Source: G963708235 sp963708235 (GTDB lineage: Bacteria > Actinomycetota > Acidimicrobiia > Spongiisociales > UBA5794). From it: DNA of 64,000 bases. Below the pieces are notes generated by a model. It was not told the origin of the DNA. It did no database searches and saw nothing but the letters and a program-made list of their open reading frames with translations. The stretch covers positions 1,798,001 through 1,862,000 of the forward strand of contig OY970200.1 of NCBI GenBank assembly GCA_963708235.1. The letters are read 5' to 3'. Made by a program: the position numbers and the translations under genes. Below, piece by piece: positions 34,519 through 42,831 of this stretch (the stretch's first letter is position 1; every line of letters begins with the position of its first letter).

Positions 34519-35520
34519 TCAGCGTTCCGGATCGACCACCGGCGACCCTCCCGGTGCCAGCGACCCCAGGTCTCCCGAGTGGGGGGTTCCCAGCGTCGCC
34601 AACGAGGCGACCAGATCCGGCGGCAGTGGAGCCTCTACAAGAAGTCGAGTCCGGTCCACCGGGTGGTCGAGTTCCAGGGCGTGGGCATGAAGCCATTGTC
34701 GACCCGGGTCGATCTCCTGGAGCAACGCCATCGCCTGGGCACCTCGGCGACCCGCATACACACCGTCACCGACCACCGGATTGCCGATCGAGGCCAGATG
34801 GACCCTGATCTGATGGGTGCGACCGGTCTCGAGGGTGACCTCCAGCAGCGAGACGGTTCCCCACTCGGCGAGGCGACGGAAGTGGGTACGGGCAGGACGA
34901 CCGTCGGTCATCACGGCCTGCCTGGTCGGATGGTGGGGATCGCGACCCATCGGGGCATCGACGGTGCCGCGCACCCCGTCGGGGAGCCCGACCACCAATG
35001 CCAGATAGCGTCGTCCGATCTCGCGTCGGCGCAGCGCCTGCTGCAAGGTGGCGTGGACCTCGGCGGACCGGGCGACGGCGAGCAACCCGGAGGTGTCGCG
35101 GTCGAGACGATGGACCAGTCCCCATCGGTTGGCGTCGAGGGCGGCCAATTCGGGAAACCGGTGGACCAGACCCGCCACCAGGGTCGGCGCCGAGGTTCCC
35201 GAACCCGGGTGCACCACGACCCCGGCCGGCTTGTCGACCACCAGCAGCGCCGCATCCTCGTACCGCACCTCGAACGGCACCGCATGCGGCACCAGCCCGG
35301 TGTCGGCGGCGGGAAGCAACGCCTCGATCACGTCACCGACCGCAAGTCGTTGCTTGGCGCTGACCGCGGTACCGGAGACCGTCACCTCACCGGCGTCGAT
35401 GATGGTGCGTGCCGCCCCCCGCGGTAGCGAGAACACCACCGACACCACCCGGTCGGCGCGGACACCGTCGAGGTCCTCGGGAACCGACTCCCGACCGCTG
35501 GGTCGACCCGGATCACCCAT
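34519..35520 (-). CDS. rluD: RluD-type 23S rRNA pseudouridine synthase
   Basis: A 333-residue RNA-modifying enzyme. The N-terminal S4 domain is at about residues 14-70 (GVRADRVVSVVF...GEVTVSGTAVSAKQRL). The catalytic motif is HRLDRDTSGL with Asp140 as nucleophile. TGRTHQIRVHLASIGNPVVG is the other family signature. ATG 35520 overlaps the lspA stop by 8 bp. Target uridines are inferred from the family. Confidence 0.94.
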   Translation of the reverse strand: MGDPGRPSGRESVPEDLDGVRADRVVSVVFSLPRGAARTIIDAGEVTVSGTAVSAKQRLAVGDVIEALLPAADTGLVPHAVPFEVRYEDAALLVVDKPAGVVVHPGSGTSAPTLVAGLVHRFPELAALDANRWGLVHRLDRDTSGLLAVARSAEVHATLQQALRRREIGRRYLALVVGLPDGVRGTVDAPMGRDPHHPTRQAVMTDGRPARTHFRRLAEWGTVSLLEVTLETGRTHQIRVHLASIGNPVVGDGVYAGRRGAQAMALLQEIDPGRQWLHAHALELDHPVDRTRLLVEAPLPPDLVASLATLGTPHSGDLGSLAPGGSPVVDPER

Positions 35521-36100
35521 CGGCAGGACCGGACGCCGGGAGGCCGTCTCCCGGTTCCGGAGTGCCTCCCGGTTCCGGAATGTTCCCCGCATCCGGGGTC
35601 CCGTCTCCGGGGCCAGAGGTGTCAGCGGGTCGCTCGCCGTGACGCATCACCGCCACCAGCAGCAACACGGCGCCCACCGATATCGCCGCATCGGCGACAT
35701 TGAACGTCGGAAAGAACGAGAAGTCGACGAAGTCCACCACCGGACCGTCGAGCAGGCCCTCGCCCCGGGTGAGGCGATCGATGAGGTTGCCCACCGCTCC
35801 CCCGAGGACGAGGGCGAGCGCCAGCGCCTCGAGGGTGTGTCCGGATCGGCGGATCATGATCACGATCCAGGCGGCGACCCCCACCGCGATGATGGCGAGC
35901 AGCGGGCCGGCGCCCTGGAAACTGGAGAAGGCCGCCCCCGGATTCTCGGTGAGACGGAGCCGCAGGAAGCCGTCGATGATGACGATCGGACCGTCGGCAA
36001 GTGCCCGTTCCGCCCACGCCTTGGTGAGCTGATCCGCCACCACCACGGTGACCGCAACCAGCAACGTCCAGCGGAGGCGGGTCAGACTCGGTGTGCCCAC
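35513..36100 (-). CDS. lspA: lipoprotein signal peptidase
   Basis: Aspartyl membrane protease that cleaves prolipoprotein signal peptides. It is 195 residues with four membrane helices. The catalytic aspartates are Asp108 (GNLIDRL) and Asp137 (FNVADAAI), and NPGAAFS is the other conserved block. The cytoplasmic tail (last ~43 residues) is a low-complexity Pro/Gly/Asp stretch with PEPGG/PEPGD repeats. GTG 36100 overlaps the 3' end of the TraR gene by 19 bp. Substrates in this window include the cytochrome and the COG4315 lipoprotein. Confidence 0.94.
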   Translation of the reverse strand: MGTPSLTRLRWTLLVAVTVVVADQLTKAWAERALADGPIVIIDGFLRLRLTENPGAAFSSFQGAGPLLAIIAVGVAAWIVIMIRRSGHTLEALALALVLGGAVGNLIDRLTRGEGLLDGPVVDFVDFSFFPTFNVADAAISVGAVLLLVAVMRHGERPADTSGPGDGTPDAGNIPEPGGTPEPGDGLPASGPADG

Positions 36101-36453
36101 TCGACCACGGTGGTGGCGTACGGCAGCGCTTCGAGCCTTGCCAGGGGAATGGCCTGGCCGCTGACCTCGCAGATCCCGTACTGACCCTGCTCGATCCGTC
36201 CCAGAGCGCGGTTCACCTTGTCGAGCAGCTCCTTGGCGTTCTCCTGTTTGGAGAGATCCATCTCCATCTCGAATGCCAGCGACCCACCATCGGCGCTGTC
36301 CGGGTCCGCCGCATGCTCGGAACTGGTCTCGGCGAGGCGGCTCAGCTCCCGGTCGCGATCGAAGTCGTCGATCACCGACGAGAGGCGCGCCTTCTCCTCC
36401 TCGAGCTTCTTGCGAAGTCGCTCGATCGTGGATGCTGCCAACTGTCGCGCCAT
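36082..36453 (-). CDS. TraR/DksA-type protein lacking most zinc cysteines
   Basis: A 123-residue protein. The N-terminal half is a long charged coiled coil (ERLRKKLEEEKARLSSVIDD and onward). The C-terminal part aligns with the DksA zinc finger (YGICEVSGQAIPLARLEALP then YATTVVEW), but only the first of four cysteines remains. It probably binds RNA polymerase through the secondary channel like DksA, though that is inference. GGAGG precedes ATG 36453. It lies upstream of lspA, the usual actinobacterial arrangement. Confidence 0.88.
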   Translation of the reverse strand: MARQLAASTIERLRKKLEEEKARLSSVIDDFDRDRELSRLAETSSEHAADPDSADGGSLAFEMEMDLSKQENAKELLDKVNRALGRIEQGQYGICEVSGQAIPLARLEALPYATTVVEWAHRV

Positions 36454-36550
36454 CGGTCCTCCTTGACGGCCGGGACGATACCACCCGCCCGACGCTGTCG
36501 AACGTTCCCCCACCAGGACGGCACCGAAATCGCTGAGCCAGGTGGCAGGG

Positions 36551-36832
36551 TCACAGACCGAGTCGTCGAACGACCTCTACTTCGGATAGACCCTCGACCA
36601 GGACCCGCTTCGAGCGCGAGGTCCGCCCCGCCACAAGTCTCACCTTGGCATCGAGAGTCTCGGAGAGCAGGGCGATGACGCCCTCGTTGGCCCGACCGTC
36701 TTCCGGTGGCCGGGCAACTCTGACCCGCACTGCATCGCCGTGACGGCCCACCACCTCGGACCGGCGGGCGCCGGGCACCACCCAGACGGCCACCTCGACG
36801 CCGCCGTCAACCGCACGTATTCCACCGGGCAT
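36551..36832 (-). CDS. DUF167/YggU family protein
   Basis: A 93-residue small alpha/beta protein of unknown function. The family core is VWVVPGARRSEVVGRHGDAV followed by RVARPPEDGRANEGVIALLS and VRLVAGRTSRSKRVLVEG. ATG 36832 gives the normal length. It lies 97 bp upstream of the TraR gene on the same strand and is divergent from the ileS leader. Confidence 0.9.
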   Translation of the reverse strand: MPGGIRAVDGGVEVAVWVVPGARRSEVVGRHGDAVRVRVARPPEDGRANEGVIALLSETLDAKVRLVAGRTSRSKRVLVEGLSEVEVVRRLGL

Positions 36833-36891
36833 GGGTCGGACCCTAACCGGCGCCGTCTGTGTATCGACCGCCCTGTGCGGTGATACCATCG

Positions 36892-37216
36892 TTGCGGAAC
36901 ACGGCGTCGAAGGGGACGCATCCGCAGGGAACCGATCTCGAGCGAACCGGTGATGGTGCGAGACCGGCGGTCGGCCCTGAAGGAACATCACCCCTGAGCC
37001 GCGGGAAGAACGTCCACCGACCATGGTGGGCCGAGAACCCGCCGTTGCCCCACGAGACGGGGACGATGAGCGGCCTCGCCGACTCCGCAACCGCGGGTCG
37101 CGACGGCAAGCCGGGTGGTACCGCGGGGCGGCATGTGCCCACCTCGTCCCGGCAAGGCATGACCAGACGCCGATCACGGCGATGAGCGAGCCCTGCCGGC
37201 CGAGGAGGACGAGGAC
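36892..37216 (+). promoter_or_regulatory. T-box riboswitch of ileS (translational type)
   Basis: The canonical T-box sequence GGGTGGTACCGCGG lies at 37113-37126, with a preceding CCGCGGGT that can pair with ACCGCGG to form the tRNA-binding bulge. Near the 5' end a very short Stem I (GCG, then GCGTC paired with GACGC, then CGC; 36894-36925) leaves ATC (36920-36922), an isoleucine codon, on the 3' side of the internal loop, matching the gene it controls. CCTCGTCC at 37142-37149 is the exact complement of GGACGAGG at 37207-37214, which covers the ribosome site. This is the layout of actinobacterial T-boxes that act on translation. Confidence 0.92.
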
Positions 37217-40200
37217 GTGACCGAACCACCATCGAGCGTATCGCCGTTCCGGCGTGTCGACCCCAGGGTCGACCTCCCTGCACTCGATCACCGCATCCTC
37301 GACCTCTGGGACGAGACCGGCGCCTTCGCCCGCTCGGTGGAGATGCGCCCCGAGGATGCCGAGTACACCTTCTACGACGGTCCCCCGTTCGCCACCGGGA
37401 GCCCGCACTATGGCCATATCCTCCAGGCCGTGGTCAAGGACATCGTCCCCCGCTACTGGACGATGCGGGGTCGCCGTGTCGAGCGCCGGTTCGGCTGGGA
37501 CACCCACGGGCTTCCTGTCGAGATGGAGGTGGAGAAGACTCTCGGGATCTCCGGTCCCGCCGAGATCGCCGCCTACGGGATCGACAAATACAACGAGGCG
37601 TGCCGGGCGCGGGTCGAGCAGACCACCGAGGACTGGGAGCGGATCACCCGTCGCGTCGGTCGCTGGATCGACTTCGAGAACGACTACAAGACCATGGACG
37701 TCGACTACATGGAGAGCGTGTGGTGGGTGTTCAAGCGTCTCTGGGATGAGGGCCTCCTCTATCAGGATTTCAAGGTTCTCCCCTACTCGTGGGGGGCGGT
37801 GACACCGCTGTCCAACTTCGAGGTCAACCTCGGCGGGTACCGCGATGTGGAAGATCCCTCGATCACGGTCCGGCTCCGGGTCACCGACGGGAAGGGCCCG
37901 GTCCGTACCGGCGACCATCTGCTGGTGTGGACCACCACACCGTGGACCATCCCCTCCAACCTGGCCGTCGCCGTCGGCACGGACCTCACCTATGCGGCGG
38001 TCGAGGACGACGGTGCCCGGTACTGGCTCGCCCAGGACCGGATCACGTTCGTCTGGCCCGACGGGGCGGAGATCGTCGCCACCGCACAGGGCAGCGAACT
38101 GCTCGGGGTCACCTATGAGCCGGCGTTCGACTACTTCGGCGAGGAGCGCGACCGCGGCGCCTTCCAGGTCATCAGCTCCCCGGAGGTGAGCACCGAGGAG
38201 GGGACCGGGTTGGTCCATATGGCGCCTGCCTATGGCGAAGCCGACTTCTTCGCCCTGCAGTCCGCCGGGCTCGATGTCCTGGTCGATCCGGTGGACGACA
38301 CCGGCAAGTTCACCGATGCGGTCCCCGATGTCGCCGGAGTCAACATCAAGGAAGCCGACGCCACCCTGATCCGGCTGATGAAAGAAAGCGGAGCGCTGTT
38401 CCGCAACGCCCGGATCGTTCACAGCTACCCGTTCTGCTGGCGGACCGACACCCCGCTGATGTACAAGGCGATCCCGACCTGGTTCGTCAGGGTCGAATCC
38501 ATCCGTGACCGGATGGCCGAGCTGAACAAGGGGGTGCGCTGGGTCCCCGAGGCGGTCGGTGAGCGCCGTTTCGGCAACTGGTTGTCCGAGGCCCGCGACT
38601 GGGCGATCAGCCGCAACCGCTACTGGGGAAGCTGTCTGCCGGTGTGGCGCTGCGACGCCTGCGACCAGACCGAGTGTCTGGGATCGTGTGCCGAACTCGA
38701 AGCACGGTCCGGGGTGTGGCTCGACGACCTCCACAAGCACTACGTCGATCCGGTCACCTACCCGTGCACCGAATGCGACGGGACGATGCGTCGCATCCCC
38801 GAGGTTCTCGACTGCTGGTTCGAGTCGGGGGCGATGCCGTACGCCCAGATCCACTACCCGTTCGAGAACGAGGACCGCTTCGCCCAGCGGTACCCGGCGG
38901 ATTTCATCGCCGAGGGTCTCGACCAGACCCGGGGCTGGTTCTACACCCTGGTGGTGCTGGGGACGGCGCTGTTCGACGAGGCGCCGTTCCAGAACTGCAT
39001 CGTCACCGGGCTGATCCTCGCCGAGGACGGCCGCAAGATGTCGAAGAGTCTGCGCAACTACCCCGACCCGAGTGCGGTGTTCGAGGAGTTCGGGGCGGAC
39101 GCCCTGCGCGCCTACCTGATCGATTCGCCGGTGGTCCGCGCCGAGACGCTGCGCTTCTCCGAGGACGGGGTGCGCAGCTATGTCCGGACCGTCCTGCTCC
39201 CGCTGTGGAACGCATTGTCGTTCTTCACCACGTATGCCGAGGCCGACGGCATCACCAGTGCGGACCTGGCCGCCGCTCCCCCACCCGACGAGCGCCCGGA
39301 GATCGACCGCTGGATCCTGTCGGTGTTGCAGTCGCTGATCCGATCGGTGAATACCGAGATGGAGCGGTACCGGCTCTTCGCCGTGATCAACCCGGTGTTG
39401 TCCTTTGTCGACGATCTCACCAACTGGTACATCCGCCGCTCCCGGCGACGGTTCTGGAGTCGCCGCACCGGGAGCGGGGACACCGACAAGCTGGCGGCGT
39501 TCGCCACGCTGTACGAGGTGCTGGTCACGTTCGCCCAGGTGGCGGCGCCGGTACTTCCGTTCGTCACCGAGGAGATCTTCCAGCAGCTGGTCCGCAGCAT
39601 CGATCCCGAAGCCCCGGAGAGCATCCACCACACCGACTACCCCGTGGCCGATGATGCCTCCATCGACACCGACCTGGAACGGTCGATGGCGGTGGTGCGG
39701 CAGGTGGTCAACCTCGGGCGCGGTCTGCGCAAGACCAACGACCTGCGGGTCCGTCAGCCGCTTGCCGAGGTCACCGTGGTGACCCGGGACCCGGTGGTCG
39801 AGGAGGCCGTCGCCTCACACCATCTCCTGATCGCCGAGGAGCTCAACGTGCGACGCATCGAGGTGAGCGCCGACGAGTCCCGGGTCGTGGAGCTGTCGGC
39901 CAAGGCCAACTTCAAGACCCTCGGGCCCCGCTTCGGCGCCAGGACCAAAGATGTCGCCGCCTCGATCGCCGCCCTGGACCACTCCACGGTCGACCGGCTC
40001 TGTGCAGGTGACACCGTCAACGTCGACGGTGAGGACATCGGTCCTGATGATGTCCTCACCACCCGGGCGCCCCGCGAGGGTCATGTGGTGGCCTCCGAAG
40101 GGTCGCTGTCGGTCGCCCTCGACACCACCCTCGACGATGCATTGCGATCAGAGGGTCTGGCCCGCGAGGTGGTCAGCCGGGTGCAGGGGATCCGGCGCGA

Positions 40201-40423
40201 TCTCGATCTCGACGTCACCGACCGGATCACGGTGCGGTGGGCGACGGACGATGCGGCGTTGGCCGCAGCACTGGACCGTCACGGCGATCTCGTCGCCGGC
40301 GAGGTGCTGGCATCGAGCTTTGGTCCCGCCGACGGGTCGGCCACATCGGCGAACCTGTCGCCGGTCGAGGTGACCATCGATGCCGCCCGGCTGTCACTGT
40401 CGGTGACCAGCACCGAGCCCTGA
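37217..40423 (+). CDS. ileS: isoleucyl-tRNA synthetase
   Basis: Charges tRNA-Ile. It is 1068 residues, the long class I type. The HIGH motif is HYGH at about residues 63-66, and KMSKS is at 607-611. The editing (CP1) domain lies between (VWTTTPWTIPSNLAVAVG), and the C-terminal anticodon-binding domain follows. GTG 37217 sits six bases after GAGGAGGACGAG. The gene runs opposite to its dcw and lspA neighbours, unlike the common actinobacterial order. Confidence 0.98.
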   Translation: MTEPPSSVSPFRRVDPRVDLPALDHRILDLWDETGAFARSVEMRPEDAEYTFYDGPPFATGSPHYGHILQAVVKDIVPRYWTMRGRRVERRFGWDTHGLPVEMEVEKTLGISGPAEIAAYGIDKYNEACRARVEQTTEDWERITRRVGRWIDFENDYKTMDVDYMESVWWVFKRLWDEGLLYQDFKVLPYSWGAVTPLSNFEVNLGGYRDVEDPSITVRLRVTDGKGPVRTGDHLLVWTTTPWTIPSNLAVAVGTDLTYAAVEDDGARYWLAQDRITFVWPDGAEIVATAQGSELLGVTYEPAFDYFGEERDRGAFQVISSPEVSTEEGTGLVHMAPAYGEADFFALQSAGLDVLVDPVDDTGKFTDAVPDVAGVNIKEADATLIRLMKESGALFRNARIVHSYPFCWRTDTPLMYKAIPTWFVRVESIRDRMAELNKGVRWVPEAVGERRFGNWLSEARDWAISRNRYWGSCLPVWRCDACDQTECLGSCAELEARSGVWLDDLHKHYVDPVTYPCTECDGTMRRIPEVLDCWFESGAMPYAQIHYPFENEDRFAQRYPADFIAEGLDQTRGWFYTLVVLGTALFDEAPFQNCIVTGLILAEDGRKMSKSLRNYPDPSAVFEEFGADALRAYLIDSPVVRAETLRFSEDGVRSYVRTVLLPLWNALSFFTTYAEADGITSADLAAAPPPDERPEIDRWILSVLQSLIRSVNTEMERYRLFAVINPVLSFVDDLTNWYIRRSRRRFWSRRTGSGDTDKLAAFATLYEVLVTFAQVAAPVLPFVTEEIFQQLVRSIDPEAPESIHHTDYPVADDASIDTDLERSMAVVRQVVNLGRGLRKTNDLRVRQPLAEVTVVTRDPVVEEAVASHHLLIAEELNVRRIEVSADESRVVELSAKANFKTLGPRFGARTKDVAASIAALDHSTVDRLCAGDTVNVDGEDIGPDDVLTTRAPREGHVVASEGSLSVALDTTLDDALRSEGLAREVVSRVQGIRRDLDLDVTDRITVRWATDDAALAAALDRHGDLVAGEVLASSFGPADGSATSANLSPVEVTIDAARLSLSVTSTEP

Positions 40424-40452
40424 CCCGCCGCTGCCGAATCGCTGACATACGA

Positions 40453-40483
40453 GAGGCCACACCCCGATGGTGGGTGTGGCCTC
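40453..40483. terminator. hairpin between convergent ileS and yggT
   Basis: GAGGCCACACCC pairs perfectly with GGGTGTGGCCTC around a 7-nt loop (12 bp stem). It lies 30 bp after the ileS stop and 26 bp before the yggT stop, so it can serve both. No clear U-tract follows, as is common in this GC range. Confidence 0.8.
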
Positions 40484-40508
40484 CCGGTGTTCTGAGGAAG
40501 GAGAACGG

Positions 40509-40772
40509 TCAGCAGATGATGCGCTGCAGGATGCTGAGTCCGAAGAACAGGATCAGCGGTGACAGGTCCAACCCCATCCCTCCCATACGCAACGGTGGCA
40601 GCAGGTTCCGGATCGGACGGAGGACCGGTTCGATCACCGAGGCGAGGGTGTCATAGATCTTGCGGATGGGGTGACCCCAGGGAAGACGCCCAAAGGCGAC
40701 GATCCAACCAAGGACGATCCAGATGATGAGGACGTAGAACGCCACACCCAGGATGAAACAGACGAGATCCAC
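40509..40772 (-). CDS. yggT: YggT family membrane protein
   Basis: An 87-residue membrane protein with two helices. The family block IRKIYDTLASVIEPVLRPIR joins them. Its position after sepF is conserved in Gram-positive division clusters. The precise role is unknown. It is the last gene of the leftward dcw run. Confidence 0.92.
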   Translation of the reverse strand: MDLVCFILGVAFYVLIIWIVLGWIVAFGRLPWGHPIRKIYDTLASVIEPVLRPIRNLLPPLRMGGMGLDLSPLILFFGLSILQRIIC

Positions 40773-40775
40773 GGG

Positions 40776-41402
40776 TCAGGCAGTCACTCGGTAGAGACCG
40801 AGACCGGCGAGCCGGTCCTGTTCGTCACCACTGAGGGTCCGACCGTACGGAGTGACCAGAATGACGCCCTGGGCGATCTTGGCCATCCTGCCGTCGAGCG
40901 CATAGGTGAGCCCGGTGGCGAAGTCGACCAGACGTCGCACCATGGCCGGCTCGGTCCCCCTCAGATCCAGCACCACGGGCCGCCCGCTCCGGATGTGGTC
41001 GGCGAGCTGCTGGGCGTCGGTGAAGGATCGGGCGGCGATGATCTCGGTGGTCTCGCTACGTTCCGGTTCGGAATAATCGGTCATTTCTGGCTCCACACTC
41101 GTCGCCTCACCGGTGATGAGCACACCGGCCTCGGCATGCTCGGGATTCGCCGAGATCCGGCGACGCTGCCGGGTGGGCGGTTCGACGCGTCGACCGACGA
41201 CCGAGGTCGGGGGTCGGGTCTGCGGCGCCTCCGGGTCACGCACCGAAGAACTCTGGGATCGCGAAGCCCGGGATCCCGGAGGATCGACCGTCCGTACCCG
41301 CGACTGCCGGACGGACGCGTCCGGTTCAGCCACTGGGAGATCCGTGTCGTCTTCGTCGACCAGGCCCAAGTAGAAGAGTGTCTTCTGCCACAGCGATGCC
41401 AT
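40776..41402 (-). CDS. sepF: SepF cell division protein
   Basis: Membrane anchor for FtsZ, 208 residues. An N-terminal amphipathic helix (MASLWQKTLFYLGL) is followed by an acidic, then Arg/Pro-rich linker. The C-terminal SepF domain (~125-208) contains EIIAARSFTDAQQLADHIRS and FATGLTYALDGRMAKIAQGV. As no ftsA is present, SepF is the likely FtsZ membrane tether here. The ATG overlaps the yggS stop in TGATG. Confidence 0.95.
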   Translation of the reverse strand: MASLWQKTLFYLGLVDEDDTDLPVAEPDASVRQSRVRTVDPPGSRASRSQSSSVRDPEAPQTRPPTSVVGRRVEPPTRQRRRISANPEHAEAGVLITGEATSVEPEMTDYSEPERSETTEIIAARSFTDAQQLADHIRSGRPVVLDLRGTEPAMVRRLVDFATGLTYALDGRMAKIAQGVILVTPYGRTLSGDEQDRLAGLGLYRVTA

Positions 41403-42157
41403 CAGTTTCCTCGTTCCCCGACCGGGTCCCACCTGTTTACGGTCCGATCGCGTTCCCCAAAGATAGCCCGTCCCACGCGCACAACGGTGGAACCTGTCTC
41501 AATCGCCACTTCCAGGTCGTCACTCATCCCCATCGACAACTCGGTGAGGGTGGGGTAGACACCCACATGAAGGTCTCGCATCCGGACCAGGGCCTCGAAC
41601 CACGGACGACTTTCCTCGGGGGTGTCGGGCGCCGGCGGGATGGCCATCAGACCCCGACATTCGATCCCGGCGGTGACCACGGTCTCGAGCAGTCCAGGGA
41701 GATCTCCGGAGAGCACGCCCTGTTTCTGCGGCTCGGCAGCGACGTTGACCTGGATCAGCACCGGGGGCACCCGCCCCACCCCGGGATCCGACGCATCGGC
41801 GTCGCCGGGCTCCGGGTCGGTGTCGGGTTGTGGCGCCCATGCCTTGACCAGCGATCGACGGTCCATCGAGTGCAGCAGCCAGGTGTGCGGCGCCACGATC
41901 CGGGCCTTGCGGCTCTGCAGGCTCCCCACGAAGTGCCACCGGATGTCGTCGGGCAGATGCGGCGCCTTGTGGGCGAGTTCATCCGCCCGGTTCTCACCGA
42001 AGTCCCGCTGTCCTGCCCGGTAGGCGGCGGCGATGGCGTCGATCCCGTGGCCCTTGGACACGGCGACCAACGTCACCGATCCGGCGCGGCGTCCGCTGCG
42101 CACCTCGGCGGCGGCGATGCGGGTGCGCACCTCGTCCAACCCGTGGTGAGGGGTCAT
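41402..42157 (-). CDS. yggS: YggS-type PLP homeostasis protein
   Basis: A PLP-binding TIM-barrel protein (PLPBP family), 251 residues from ATG 42157. PLP is held by Lys35 in LVAVSKGHGI. WHFVGSLQSRKAR and LSMGMSDDLEVAIETGSTVV are family signatures. A loop near residues 110-130 is long and acidic. The start at 42157 overlaps the pgeF stop as ATGA; ATG 42175 would add six residues and is also possible. Confidence 0.94.
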   Translation of the reverse strand: MTPHHGLDEVRTRIAAAEVRSGRRAGSVTLVAVSKGHGIDAIAAAYRAGQRDFGENRADELAHKAPHLPDDIRWHFVGSLQSRKARIVAPHTWLLHSMDRRSLVKAWAPQPDTDPEPGDADASDPGVGRVPPVLIQVNVAAEPQKQGVLSGDLPGLLETVVTAGIECRGLMAIPPAPDTPEESRPWFEALVRMRDLHVGVYPTLTELSMGMSDDLEVAIETGSTVVRVGRAIFGERDRTVNRWDPVGERGN

Positions 42158-42795
42158 CGGGGTGTCGTCGACCATGCCACCACCACCTGTCGCTTCGAGG
42201 TTCGGTCCCGCCGGTACGAATTGAGGCCGGGGTCGGTGTAGGTGCACCGACCACTGGTCCAGATCGGCCCGCCGCCGAGGTGCGGGGTCAACTGATCGGC
42301 CACGGCGGCGACGAGATCGACGCTGGGGGTGTCCCAGGTGGTGCGTCGGTGGTGGTCGGGCAACGCCGCTCGCACCTCCTCACCGACCTCGTAGCAGCAC
42401 GGACCGATCGCCGGGCCGATGGCCGCCCGTTCGATGCGGTACCCGGCGCCGGATACCACCTCACAGGTGGCACCCACCACGTCGGCGGCGACCCCGCGCC
42501 ACCCGGCATGGATCACGGCGGCGAAACCGTCACCCTCGAGGGCGACCGGTACGCAGTCGGCGGTGGCCACCACCAGACACAGATCGGGGTGCTCGGTGAA
42601 GATGGCATCGGCTTCGCCGACCGGTCCGTCCCCTTCGGCGATCGCCACGGTGCGCCCATGGACCTGATCGGCGTAGGCCCAACGGTCCGGCGACCCGGAG
42701 TCGACGAAGCCTTGCCGCACCGATCGGTCGGAGCGTGCGTCGCCGTCGATGGCGCATCCGAACCGCACCCGGCCAAAGCCGGGGGGGCTGATCAT
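42154..42795 (-). CDS. pgeF: PgeF/YfiH-type purine nucleoside phosphorylase
   Basis: A 213-residue protein of the YfiH/LACC1 family, reported to act on adenosine, inosine and methylthioadenosine and to spare peptidoglycan precursors from L-Ser misincorporation. The zinc ligands are visible: His46 (DQVHGR), Cys81 (TADCVPV) and His96 (VIHAGWRG). It lies between ftsZ and yggS, the usual place in Actinobacteria. The start is ATG 42795. Confidence 0.92.
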   Translation of the reverse strand: MISPPGFGRVRFGCAIDGDARSDRSVRQGFVDSGSPDRWAYADQVHGRTVAIAEGDGPVGEADAIFTEHPDLCLVVATADCVPVALEGDGFAAVIHAGWRGVAADVVGATCEVVSGAGYRIERAAIGPAIGPCCYEVGEEVRAALPDHHRRTTWDTPSVDLVAAVADQLTPHLGGGPIWTSGRCTYTDPGLNSYRRDRTSKRQVVVAWSTTPR

Positions 42796-42831
42796 CCCGG
42801 AAGACAATCGGTCAACCCGGCAGGACGCCGG

